From Monoplex corrugatus (taxonomy: Eukaryota; Mollusca; Gastropoda; Littorinimorpha; Ranellidae), in the NCBI GenBank assembly GCA_030674185.1, contig CM060311.1, positions 100,149,513 through 100,213,512 on the forward strand: a DNA stretch of 64,000 nt. Reading direction: 5' to 3'. Position numbers and translations under genes: made by a program. This document shows positions 36,311-47,275 of the stretch, piece after piece. A model generated the notes under the pieces. That model had not been told where the DNA came from. It saw nothing but the letters and a program-made list of their open reading frames with translations, and did no database searches. Position 1 is the first letter of the stretch. The number at the start of each line of letters is the position of its first letter.

Positions 36311-39045
36311 AATGTTGCATCAGACAATGTTTATATCACATTAATGTATGCATCAGACAATGTTTATATCACATTGTATGCATCAGACTGTTTATATCAC
36401 ATTAATGCATGCATCAGACTATGTTCATATCACATTAATTGTATGCATCAGACTATGTTATATCACATTAATGTGTGCATCAGACTATGTTCATATCACA
36501 TTAATGTGTGCATCAGACTATGTTTATATCACATTAATGATGCATCAGACAATGTTCATATCACATTAATGTATGCATCAGACTATGTTCATATCACATT
36601 AATGTATGCATCAGACTATGTTCATATCACATTGTATGCATCAGACTATGTTATATCACATTAATGTATGCATCAGACTATGTTATATCACATTATTGTT
36701 GCATCAGACTATGTTTATATCACATTAATGTATGCATCAGACTATGTTATATCACATTAATTATGCATCAGACCATGTTTATATCACATTAATGATGCAT
36801 CAGACTATGTTCATATCACATTAATGTATGCATCAGACTATGTTTATATCACATTAATGTATGCATCAGACTATGTTATATCACATTAATGTATGCATCA
36901 GACTATGTTCATATCACATTAATGTATGCATCAGACTGTTTATATCACATTAATGTATGCATCAGACTATGTTCATATCACATTAATGCATGCATCAGAC
37001 TATGTTCATATCACATTAATGTGTGCATCAGACTATGTTTATATCACATTGTATGCATCAGACTATGTTCATATCACATTAATGTATGCATCAGACTATG
37101 TTCTATATCACATTAATGCATGCATCAGACTATGTTCATATCACATTAATGTATGCATCAGACTATGTTTATATCACATTTGTATGCATCAGACTATGTT
37201 CATATCACATTGTATGCATCAGACTATGTTATATCACATTAATGCATGCATCAGACTATGTTCATATCACATTAATGTATGCATCAGACATGTTTATATC
37301 ACATTGTATGCATCAGACTATGTTCATATCACATTAATGTATGCATCAGACTATGTTTATATCACATTAATGTATGCATCAGACAATGTTTATATCACAT
37401 TATGTATGCATCAGACTATGTTCATATCACATTAATGCATGCATCAGACCATGTTTATATCACATTGTGTGCATCAGACCATGTTTATATCACATTAATG
37501 TATGCATCAGACATGTTTATATCACATTAATGTGTGCATCAGACTATGTTATATCACATTAATGTATGCATCAGACATGTTTATATCACATTAATGTGTG
37601 CATCAGACAATGTTTATATCACATTAATGTATGCATCAGACATGTTTATATCACATTAATGTGTGCATCAGACATGTTTATATCACATAATGTGTGCATC
37701 AGACCATGTTATATCACATTAATGTATGCATCAGACCATGTTTATATCACATTAATGTGTGCATCAGACTATGTTCATATCACATTAATGTATGCATCAG
37801 ACAATGTTTATATCACATTAATGTGTGCATCAGACCATGTTTATATCACATTGTGTGCATCAGACATGTTTATATCACATTGTGTGCATCAGACTGTTTA
37901 TATCACATTGTGTGCATCAGACTGTTTATATCACATTGTGTGCATCAGACCATGTTTATATCACATTAATGTGTGCATCAGACTATGTTTATATCACATT
38001 AATGTGTGCATCAGACAATGTTTATATCACATTATGTATGCATCAGACATGTTTATATCACATTAATGTGTGCATCAGACTATGTTTATATCACATAATG
38101 TATGGCATCAGACAATGTTTATATCACAATGTGTGCATCAGACATGTTTATATCACATTAATGTGTGCATCAGACATGTTTATATCACATTAATGTGTGC
38201 ATCAGACTGTTTATATCACATTAATGTGTGCATCAGACTGTTTATATCACAATTGTGTGCATCAGACCATGTTCATATCACATTAATGTGTGCATCAGAC
38301 CATGTTTATATCACATTAATGTGTGCATCAGACTATGTTTATATCACATTAATGTATGCATCAGACTATGTTTATATCACATTGTGTGCATCTGACCATG
38401 TTTATATCACATGAATGTATGCATCAGACTATGTTTATATCACATTGTGTGCATCAGACAATGTTTACATCACAATGTGTGCATCAGACTGTTTAGATCA
38501 CAATGTGTGCATCACACATGTTTATATCACATTAATGTATGCATCAGACAATGTTTATATCACAATGTGTGCATCAGACTGTTTATATCACATTAATGTG
38601 TGCATCAGACTGTTTATATCACATTGTGTGCATCAGACTGTTTATATCACATTAATGTATGCATCAGACTATGTATATATCACATTGTGTGCATCAGACC
38701 ATGTTTATATCACATTAATGTATGCATCAGACTATGTTTATATCACATTGTGTGCATCAGACTATGTATATATCACATTAATGTATGCATCAGACTATGT
38801 TTATATCACATTAATGTATGCATCAGACTATGTATATATCACATTAACGTGTGCATCAGACTATATTCATATCACATTAATGTATGCATCAGACTATGTA
38901 TATATCACATTAATGTGTGCATCAGACTATATTTATATCACATGAATGTATGCATCAGACTATGTTTATATCACATTAATGTATGCATCATACTATGTCT
39001 ATATTACAGTATGCATTGGACTATGTTTACACTGTAATAATATAT
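36311..39045. repeat. 33-bp minisatellite
   Basis: About 85 copies of a 30-33-bp unit with GCATCAGACTATGTTTAT and ATCACATTAATGT. Sub-variants are GTATGCATC and GTGTGCATC, and some units have lost the TTAA step. Repeated codon-like frames (CIRLCSYHIN-type) are repeat products. Confidence 0.96.
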
Positions 39046-39059
39046 GGATCCGGTAACTT

Positions 39060-39140
39060 CACTCCCCCACCCACCCCACCCCAATCCACCTCACCCACCC
39101 CACCCCACCCCACCCTGCCCACCCCACCATCCCACCCCAC
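39060..39140. repeat. C-rich CACCCCACCC tract
   Basis: A short, strongly strand-asymmetric C-rich tract of CCCACCCCAC-like units at the end of the 33-bp array. Confidence 0.85.
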
Positions 39141-40087
39141 TGTTTCTTGGTTAGCAAACCATGTAAAATGCAACTAGCGTCCTTTACCATGGACTGTTTG
39201 TGCAAGGGGAATTGTTTTCTTAATGGTAATACGATGACACATGATCAGTAGCAGGCTTATGACTAATCCATGATCATTCTGGGTTTTGCCCATCATATGC
39301 TTTTTGTGGCATCAGTGCATATTGAATATGTTCTAACCGCTCAGACACTCTCTGGAAAAAATGAAGTAGAATCTAAGCAGTGATTACGTCAACATACAGT
39401 AGAAGACCTCGGAGAAAATAATACTGTCATAGTAATGTTTTGCATGGTACGATCTCACCACTTTATCATTCTCATTTGGATGATAAAAATGTGTCGTATT
39501 GCATTGTACTTTATTGCGTTATATTGTATTGTCTTGCATTGCAAGCTTCCATTTCGGAAGTCCGTTACCAGACGCTTTCCGGTTCACAGTGTACAAGTAA
39601 AGGGGGGAGTACTCTTCCTTAACATTCAAACAAAAGCAGGTGTGTATTTCGTAACCAGTCAGAACTAGCCATGCTTTGAGTTACTGGCTTAATCGAAAGT
39701 AATAGAATCAAAGAGTTTTGATAAGCAGCAAAGATTGATCGAGTCTTTGAGAAAACTTACTGTGCAAAATGTGCTGCCAATTTCAAGGTTTTGAAGCGGT
39801 AAGTAGATCTAGTAATAGCTAGCTCCAGATCTTGAATGTTTCCCAGTGGCACATATTGATGATTTGGACGTCTTCTGCATGTGTATATACAATAATAATA
39901 CATTTATGATTATCATAGTTACATTACTAAGTGTCAAAAGCTTAGCATATTGTGAAATAAAGGCCTCTTTGACAATATTCGTGTTTGGGTTTTGAATCAG
40001 TTTGCAAAGCTGTATTGCTTTGTGTTCTTAAAACTGTTGCAGTTACGTTGCTTGACATTCTCAAAAGACTACAGCGTCAGTTATGTA
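39141..40087. other. Single-copy region, nothing recognised
   Basis: Non-repetitive, moderately A/T-rich DNA without a defensible coding frame. It ends at the TA target site of the Tigger-like element. Confidence 0.4.
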
Positions 40088-40630
40088 CAGTGGAAACCTG
40101 ATATAACAGGGATGATGGGACCAAATCAAAATCCCTGTTATATCAGATCCCTGTTATATCAGATATCAAGGGAAATAAGGACTGATCAACTAACTCTTGA
40201 CTTTTGTAAATCATGGAAAGATAAACAGTAGATCTAGGCCTAGATCTGGTCTGGTGTAAGTGTGCAGTAAGCTTACAAACTGAATGATGGCGCAGTCAGT
40301 CACTGACTCAGTGGCCTCAGGCCTACACGCTTGCGCGCGTATCACGCTCGCAATGCGAAGCGTTCTTTCAGTGTACAGTACACAGTATACCAAGGCTAGC
40401 CTAGATCTAGATCTAGGCCTACTGCGTGGCGTGCTGAGTCTAGGCCTAGGCCTTTCTGCTGCAGAGCCCGTCTCGGCATCCCTGCTATAACCGATCGAGC
40501 CCTCTTGTCTCCCTGTTATTGCCGATAAGTTTTAATAGAGACAAAGAGGAAGAAAAAATGGGGATTGAAAAAAGCCCTGTTATATCCGGATTCCTGTTAT
40601 AACCGGTCCTGTTATAAATGGTTTCCACTG
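40088..40630. mobile_element. pogo/Tigger-type miniature element (MITE)
   Basis: A 543-bp element bounded by TA target duplications (40086-40087 and 40631-40632). The terminal inverted repeats begin CAGTGGAAACC and end GGTTTCCACTG, each followed inward by TATAACAGG-type sequence. Sub-terminal copies of CCCTGTTATATC are repeated near both ends. The interior is rich in AGATCTAGGCCTAG-like palindromes and has no transposase frame. Such ends (CAGTGGAA... with TA duplication) are characteristic of pogo/Tigger elements of the Tc1/mariner superfamily. Confidence 0.85.
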
Positions 40631-40739
40631 TAGATCTAATCACAAGTGTTTTGAAGTATTCGTTTCATAACGAATTTTAGCATCGACTCTGACAAAATGA
40701 AAACCTTTTAAAACCATTAAAGTTGTTGATGTCGCTGAT

Positions 40740-40925
40740 CAGCTTTGGTGATAGTGGTAGTGGTGGTGGTTAGGATGGTGGTGGTGGTGGTGATGGTAGT
40801 GGTGGTGGTGGTGGTGGAGTTGATGGTGTGGTGGTGGTGGTGGTGATGGTAGTGGTGGTGGTTAGGATGATGATGGTGGTGGTAGTGGTGGTGGTTAGGA
40901 TGATGGTGGTGGTGGTGGTAGTGGT
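40740..40925. repeat. GGT/GAT trinucleotide array
   Basis: GGT triplets with GAT and AGT interruptions, including repeated GTGGTTAGGATGATGGTGG blocks. Confidence 0.93.
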
Positions 40926-40939
40926 AATGTATCATCAAG

Positions 40940-40985
40940 GAAGCACACACGCGCACACACGCACACACACATACACACACACACA

Positions 40986-41069
<84 letters not shown>

Positions 41070-41484
41070 CACACACACACACACACAACACACGCACACC
41101 ACACACGCACGCACGCACACACATCACACATATACGACAAACAACGCACACACACACACACACACAAATCTCTCACTCTGCCATGCACAGGTCACGCACA
41201 CAGACACACACAGACATACACACAGACAGACAGACAGACAGACATACATACACACACACACACACACACAACACTCTCACTCTATCATGCACAGACACCA
41301 CAAGACACAGACACATACACAGACACAGACACACACAGACACACACACACACACACACACAAATACACACACCCCTCTCACTCTGTCATGCACAGACACA
41401 CACACAGACACACACACACAGACACACACACAAGACACACACAGACACAACACTCTCTCTCTCACACACACACACATCATCCAC

Positions 41485-41574
<90 letters not shown>

Positions 41575-41580
41575 AGAGAG
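40940..41580. repeat. CA, CAGA and GA microsatellites
   Basis: (CA)n with interruptions (40940-41180), then mixed CAGA/CACA blocks. These include four imperfect copies around CTCTCACTCTGTCATGCACAG at about 41170, 41275 and 41375. A (GA)n run occupies 41488-41580. Confidence 0.93.
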
Positions 41581-42502
41581 TACAGGTGTAATTTCGTTCC
41601 TCAAACACAGTACACATGGACCGTTTCAGCAGACTGTATTGATAGGAAAAGGGATCAAGGTATACAACTTATACAGGCAATGTCAAACAGAAGCCAAACA
41701 AGAATTGTCCCCCTTCGCCATATCTCTTCAGAGGTTATTTCTAACACAGGTCATACTCAGACTTGAAACGATTAAATCAAAAGAGAATATTTTAAACAGT
41801 TCATTGGCTGCAATATGTGTAGTGTGTCCATGTTCTTCGTGCTGTAATTTGCCAGTACTTACTAATGCTTACATTTTTTCCAAACCCTTCTTATCCAAGT
41901 TAATATAAGCTGCCTTGAAATAGGTACTATGTTGCAAAGTATATTATTTGACTGTCTGCGGTTTTCATGGCCAATAGATATCATATTTCCACACTGAGCT
42001 ATCGACTTTCCACAAAATATGTTAAGACGACATTTTTGGCAAGGTCTGTTTCTGAGATTGTCATTCAGCTTCTGTTTTAAATTCAAATGAAACTTTTTTT
42101 AAAAAATGTATTGAAGGTATTTCGATAAAGAAGACAAATACACCACGTGCACAGCAGCAGCAGAATAATTTTTTTCCAAGTACTTTTTTCATTTTTAAGG
42201 CTTGGCACAAATTGAAGGGAACACGTTGAGAATTTCCAACTGGAAACTGATTTCATGAATTTCTCATTGTATTGTCATCTGTATGTGCCTTACAAAAAAG
42301 ACGATATTACAAAAACAATTTTCAAAAAGACAGAGAAGGGGGTGGAGGGTGGGATGGTTTAGAGAAAGGCGTTCCCCGTCTGTTATAGGAGTAGCATTTT
42401 GTCTTTTTGTGATTTTGAATTTTAGAAGTATATTAAAAAAACAAAAAGTCTTCAGACTCCACCCACGTTTTCCGGGGGAGCGGGGTTTACGGTTCCAGTC
42501 AA
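41581..42502. other. Single-copy flank downstream of the C8-like gene
   Basis: No open frame, RNA gene or element is recognised. On the - strand it lies directly after the stop codon of the exon at 42503, so part of it should be that gene's 3' UTR. No AATAAA on the - strand was noticed. Confidence 0.4.
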
Positions 42503-42694
42503 CTAGGTGTAGATTTTGGACATGTTCACGTTGTAGTAAGGGTTGTCTTCCGAGGTCATGAAGTCCTTGAAGCAGTTTTCTTCCTTGATGCGACTGGTGA
42601 GGAGAGGGAAGACCCGACACATGTCGATGGCTCTGCCCACGTTTTCACAGGCCACTTTGTCCTCGTAGTCACTGCACACGTACTGCACACAGTC
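42503..42694 (-). CDS. Terminal exon of a C8-domain-like secreted protein gene
   Basis: After the acceptor TGTGTTTCAG|GAC (phase 0) 63 codons run to TAG at 42505-42503. The product starts DCVQYVCSDYEDKVACEN and continues VGRAIDMCRVFPLL. It ends with ENCF and a polar tail. Together with the exon at 51612-51453 the cysteine spacing matches the C8 module found after VWD domains: C-x-L-I-L-D, Q-C, then CVQYVC, then C-x(8)-C. No TIL domain follows, so the protein would end just after C8. Phase 0 agrees with the donor of the 51453 exon. An 8.7-kb intron full of repeats separates them. Confidence 0.65.
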   Translation of the reverse strand, partial: DCVQYVCSDYEDKVACENVGRAIDMCRVFPLLTSRIKEENCFKDFMTSEDNPYYNVNMSKIYT

Positions 42695-42699
42695 CTGAA

Positions 42700-42897
42700 A
42701 CACACCACACAGCACAATACAGCTCACGTCACTTGACGTCACACCACACAGCACAATACAGCTCACGTCACTTGACGTCACACCACACAGCACAATACAG
42801 CTCACGTCACTTGACGTCACACCACACAGCACAATACAGCTCACGTCACTTGACGTCACACCACACAGCACAATACAGCTCACGTCACTTGACGTCA
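42700..42897. repeat. 39-bp minisatellite carrying five CRE palindromes
   Basis: Five head-to-tail 39-bp copies, each ending in the perfect cAMP-response-element octamer TGACGTCA (starts at 42734, 42773, 42812, 42851 and 42890). It begins about 6 bp intronward of the terminal exon's acceptor. On the - strand the repeat is stop-free and joins the exon frame, giving a spurious N-terminal extension. Confidence 0.93.
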
Positions 42898-43009
42898 GTT
42901 GATTTTCTTCAGTACTCCTTCACTGGTCGACAGTTGTGACCCGTTCTCACAAGAGGTGGCCGACATTCATTTCCGGCGGTATTAAGATAGAAATCAGTGA
43001 AATTAGAAC

Positions 43010-43645
43010 AAACGCTCTTTTCACTAGTGTTTAGATCGAACCTTGACGTTTAGATCGAACCTTGATGTTTAGATCGAACCTTGATGTTTAGATCGAATCT
43101 TGATGTTTAGATCGAATCTTGGTGTTTAGATCGAATCTTGATGTTTAGATCGAACCTTGATGTTTAGATCGAACCTTGATGTTTAGATCGAATCTTGGTG
43201 TTTAGATCGAATCTTGGTGTTTAGATCGAATCTTGATGTTTAGATCGAATCTTGATGTTTAGATCGAATCTTGACGTTTAGATCGAATCTTGATGTTTAG
43301 ATCGAATTTTGACGTTTAGATCGAATCTTGATGTTTAGATTGAATCTTGGTGTTTAGATCGAATCTTGATGTTTAGATCGAATCTTGATGTTTAGATCGA
43401 ATCTTGATGTTTAGATCGAATCTTGACGTTTAGATCGAATCTTGATGTTTAGATCGAACCTTGACGTTTAGATCGAATCTTGATGTTTAGATTGAATCTT
43501 GGTGTTTAGATAAAATCTTGGTGTTTAGATCGAATCTTGGTGTTTAGATAAAATCTTGATGTTTAGATCGAACCTTGATGTTCAGATCGAATCTTGGTGT
43601 TTAGATCGAATCTTGGTGTTTACATAAAATCTGGGTGTTTAGATC
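43010..43645. repeat. 19-bp minisatellite
   Basis: About 32 copies of a 19-bp unit with the core TTTAGATCGAATCTTGAT. Variants are GAACC, GAATC or AAAATC in the middle and GATG, GGTG or GACG at the junction. Positions 42898-43009 and 43646-43825 are single-copy intron with nothing recognised. Confidence 0.95.
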
Positions 43646-43825
43646 GAATGTCTAATTTGAATAGTCCATGAGTTGTAGCTAGTTGAACGGAATAGGTGAA
43701 GAAGCAGCCACTTTGAGAAAATTGCAGTCAAATGTAGGCACCATGTTTTGCGACTGTTTCCATAGCAATCATTGATAACACTTTCTGAAACTTTGAGCAC
43801 TTGTAGACACAGTTGTTGTGTGCTA

Positions 43826-44205
43826 GGGTATGATACACTGAGGCCCCGTGCAGTTTGATGTACTGTTATGATACACTGAGGCCCCGTGCAGTTTGATGTA
43901 CTGTTATGATACACTGAGGCCCCGTGCAGTTTGATGTACTGTTATGATACACTGAGGCCCCGTGCAGTTTGATGTACTGTTATGATACACTGAGGCCCCG
44001 TGCAGTTTGATGTACTGTTATGATACACTGAGGCCATGTGCAGTTTGATGTACTGTTATGATACACTGAGGCCCCGTGCAGTTTGATGTACTGTTATGAT
44101 ACACTGAGGCCCCGTGCAGTTTGATGTACTGTTGTGATACACTGAGGCCCCGTGCAGTTTGATGTACTGTTATGATACGCTGAGGCCCCGTGCAGTTTGA
44201 TGTAC
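43826..44205. repeat. 38-bp minisatellite
   Basis: Ten almost identical copies of a 38-bp unit containing GATACACTGAGGCCCCGT and GCAGTTTGATGTACTGT. Variation is minimal (CCATG in one copy, TGTGAT or TACGC in two), so it is recently homogenised. Confidence 0.95.
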
Positions 44206-44349
44206 TGTAAACAGCGTACGACTTTCCCACTTTGGCTTCATAAGCTGGTTTCTGGTCTCTTTTGAAGGGGATGTATCATTTCTACATCACTTTTTGACGT
44301 ATTTCCTGGTCTTATTTTACTTTGAACTGTCTGTTTATGATTATTGTAG

Positions 44350-44493
44350 GGTTACTTGATATAGCATTACTTGATATAGCATTACTTGATAGAGCATTAC
44401 TTGATAGAGCATTACTTGATAGAGCATTACTTGATAGAGCATTACTTGATATAGCATTACTTGATAGAGCATTACTTGATAGAGCATTACTTG
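44350..44493. repeat. 15-bp minisatellite, left part
   Basis: About ten copies of CATTACTTGATAGAG (or ATAG). The array stops abruptly at the CR1/L2-like LINE and resumes with the same unit at 46096. Confidence 0.95.
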
Positions 44494-45435
44494 GTGTGCC
44501 TCAGGGCTCCGTGCTCGGTCCTGTTTTATTCATTCTGTATACTACCCCTCTTTCTGATGTCATCCGCAGCCATTCCATTTCGCATGAAATGTTTGCGGAT
44601 GACACTCAGCTCCTTCATTCAGCTTCTGTTGATGACTATCCTGATGCAATTTCTTCTCTCCAAAACGGTACCTCTGACATTGATCTCTGGATGTCATCAA
44701 ATAAACTGAAACTTAACTGTGACAAGACGGAGGCTATACGTTTCTCACATCATGATATCAACACACTTTCTTCTTCTCTCCCTATAGGTTCTAGTTCCAT
44801 TGAATTTTCTGACTGTGTCCGGGATTTAGGAGTTCTTTTAGATCATGATCTTTCTATGCAAAAACATGTCACTAAGATATGCCAGCTTTCTTATATGGAA
44901 CTAAGACGTATTGCTTCTATCCGCCCCTTTTCTTACTGAGGAAGCCACTAAAACTCTTATTTCCTCTTATATTCTTTCACGCTTGGACTACTGTAATTCT
45001 ATTCTAATCGGCTGCCCTTCAGTTGTCATTCAACCTCTCCAACGTGTTCAGAATTCAGCAGCTAGGCTTGTTTGTAAAGCCCCTAGATCCCAGTCATGTT
45101 CTCCTCTTCTGAAAAAGTTGCATTGGCTTCCAGTTGAACAAAGAATCAAATACAAATGTTGCTGTCTCTGTTACAAAATTCTTACTTGCTCCGCTCCCTC
45201 TTATCTGTCTGAACTTCTTCAAGTGTATGTACCATCCAGAACTCTCCGATCCTATACCGACACAAGAACTTTCTGTGTTCCCCGTTTCAACCGGAAACTG
45301 CATGGTCAGAGAGCTTTCTCCCACTCTGCTGCCATGACCTGGAACTCCCTTCCCTATCATATTCGCCATAAGCAATGTCTTCCTTCTTTCAAGTCTAGTC
45401 TGAAGACCTATCTTTTCACTCAATACTTTCATTGA
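44494..45435 (+). pseudogene. RT fragment of CR1/L2-like LINE copy 2
   Basis: Readable motifs are [29 protein letters not shown] (catalytic box at about 44592), [14 protein letters not shown] and [14 protein letters not shown]. After one frame change near 44920 come SRLDYCNSILIGCP, RVQNSAARLVCKA, LHWLPVEQRIKYK, VPSRTLRSYTD and TWNSLPYHIR. The frame change divides the sequence into two overlapping open frames. The upstream half of the RT is absent, so no function is expected. Confidence 0.85.
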
Positions 45436-45487
45436 TCTTCTCTTTCTCTTCTCTCTCAGCCCTGATCATCGTTCCTACATATATGTG

Positions 45488-45569
<82 letters not shown>

Positions 45570-45800
45570 GCATGTTTATGCGAGCAAGAGAGAGGGAGAG
45601 AGAGGGAGAGAGGAAAAGAGAGAGAGAGAGAGGCTGTGTGGAAGAGAGAGAGAGTGAGCAAGGAATATCGGGAGCACGGTAGAGAGCGAGAGTATGGTTG
45701 GGGTGGGGAAAGAGAGTGAGAGTATGAGTAAGAGTATGTGTAAGCGTGATAGAATTTGATAGTAGAGAAACTGAGTGGTTGAGAGAGGGAGTGTGTTTGG

Positions 45801-45852
<52 letters not shown>

Positions 45853-46095
45853 AGAGAAAGAGAGAGAAAATATTTTTGTATGATTGTCACTATTTTTAGT
45901 AATATTTGAATTTACTATGTTAATATGTCTTGTTGAACGTAAATTTTATGTTTTATGTTATATAGTGTTAGCAGCGGTATGTTTAAATTTTATGTTGGTG
46001 TATCTATTTGTATTTAGTTATATACTGATTTTATGTGAAGCGCTTTGTGCTCTGGAAAGCGCTATATAAATTGTCTTTATTATTATTATTATTAT
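44494..46095 (+). mobile_element. CR1/L2-like LINE, 5'-truncated copy 2, inside the 15-bp array
   Basis: The copy starts within the RT at [10 protein letters not shown]. It continues through the C-terminal region and a 3' UTR with GT (45485-45567, 45795-45845) and GA microsatellites. It ends AAGCGCTATATAAAT followed by (ATT)n. Identical 15-bp repeat units lie on both sides, showing insertion into a pre-existing array. The 3' end matches the copy at 8092 in motif, but the protein is clearly different, so the two are distinct lineages. Confidence 0.9.
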
Positions 46096-46890
46096 AGAGC
46101 ATTACTTGATAGAGCATTACTTGATAGAGCATTACTTGATAGAGCATTACTTGATAGAGCATTACTTGATAGAGCATTACTTGATGCAGCATTACTTGAT
46201 ATAGCATTATTTGATGCAGCATTACTTGATAGAGCATTACTTGATAGAGCATTACTTGATGCAGCATTACTTGATATAGCATTATTTGATGCAGCATTAC
46301 TTGATAGAGCATTACTTGATAGAGCATTACTTGATATAGCATTACTTGATAGAGCATTACTTGATAGAGCATTACTTGATGCAGCATTACTTGATAGAGC
46401 ATTACTTGATAGAGCATTACTTGATATAGCATTACTTGATAGAGCATTACTTGATATAGCATTATTTGATGCAGCATTACTTGATAGAGCATTACTTGAT
46501 AGAGCATTACTTGATAGAGCATTACTTGATAGAGCATTACTTGATAGAGCATTACTTGATATAGCATTACTTGATAGAGCATTACTTGATAGAGCATTAC
46601 TTGATAGAGCATTACTTGATATAGCATTACTTGATATAGCATTACTTGATATAGCATTACTTGATATAGCATTACTTGATATAGCATTACTTGATATAGC
46701 ATTACTTGATATAGCATTACTTGATATAGCATTACTTGATATAGCATTACTTGATAGAGCATTACTTGATAGAGCATTACTTGATATAGCATTACTTGAT
46801 AGAGCATTACTTGATATAGCATTACTTGATATAGCATTACTTGATAGAGCATTACTTGATATAGCATTATTTGATGCAGCATTACTTGAT
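46096..46890. repeat. 15-bp minisatellite, right part
   Basis: About 53 copies of CATTACTTGATAGAG with variants ATAG, GCAG and ATTATTTGATGCAG. The variants cluster in blocks, for example ten consecutive ATAG copies at 46610-46745, suggesting local homogenisation. The unit is a multiple of three, so both strands are open across the array (285 and 299 codons) with no coding meaning. Confidence 0.96.
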
Positions 46891-47160
46891 GACGGAGATT
46901 GACCGTCAACACATTATCTGTGCTGTCCATTAACTTCAGACCAGGACGTTGTACCTTGTGTTGTCACAAGTTTGGAAATGATCAAAATGTGTGTAGGTAG
47001 AAAGAAACTCTAGGGAGAGCTAGACAACAGAAGGTCTTCAGAGAAGTAACCCCCTTTAGACAAGTGTTTCGGCCCTGAATTCCTTACACTCTCGGGGGGC
47101 CGGGCCACATCCAGGTCATGACTCCTGGATGCCCTTCTGCTGTTGTCTATTTTTTTTTTT

Positions 47161-47238
47161 CCCCACGCCGGGGAGCGAACCTGGGCGATTCTGCGCTTTA
47201 GAACTGCGGTACGCGGTTTTACCAATGTGCTAACGGGG
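47161..47238 (-). other. tRNA-like segment in the LINE 3' UTR
   Basis: On the - strand a 78-bp segment starts about 37 bp after the LINE stop. It has CCCCG at the 5' side pairing with TGGGG at the 3' side, and a perfect A box TAGCACATTGG (47232-47222). A B-box-like GGTTCGCTCCC (47181-47171) has one mismatch. A T-arm-like CCAGG/CCCGG stem closes it, followed by an A-run. The anticodon arm is weak, so this is not a functional tRNA. It is either the head of a SINE or a tRNA-mimicking 3' end. Confidence 0.5.
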
Positions 47239-47275
47239 CACACATCATCTGTAGGGAATTTAATCCTTATGAAGT

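Noticed and set aside
42697..42883. N-terminal repeat region (SCIVLCGVTSSDV) of the C8-like exon
   Set aside because: It lies upstream of a good TTTCAG acceptor and is the 39-bp intronic minisatellite.
46031..46930. QVMLYQVML and LLDRALLD repeat proteins of nearly 300 codons
   Set aside because: Stop-free 15-bp minisatellite in both strands.
47161..47238. Functional tRNA gene
   Set aside because: The anticodon arm is poor, the B box has a mismatch, and it lies in a LINE 3' UTR.
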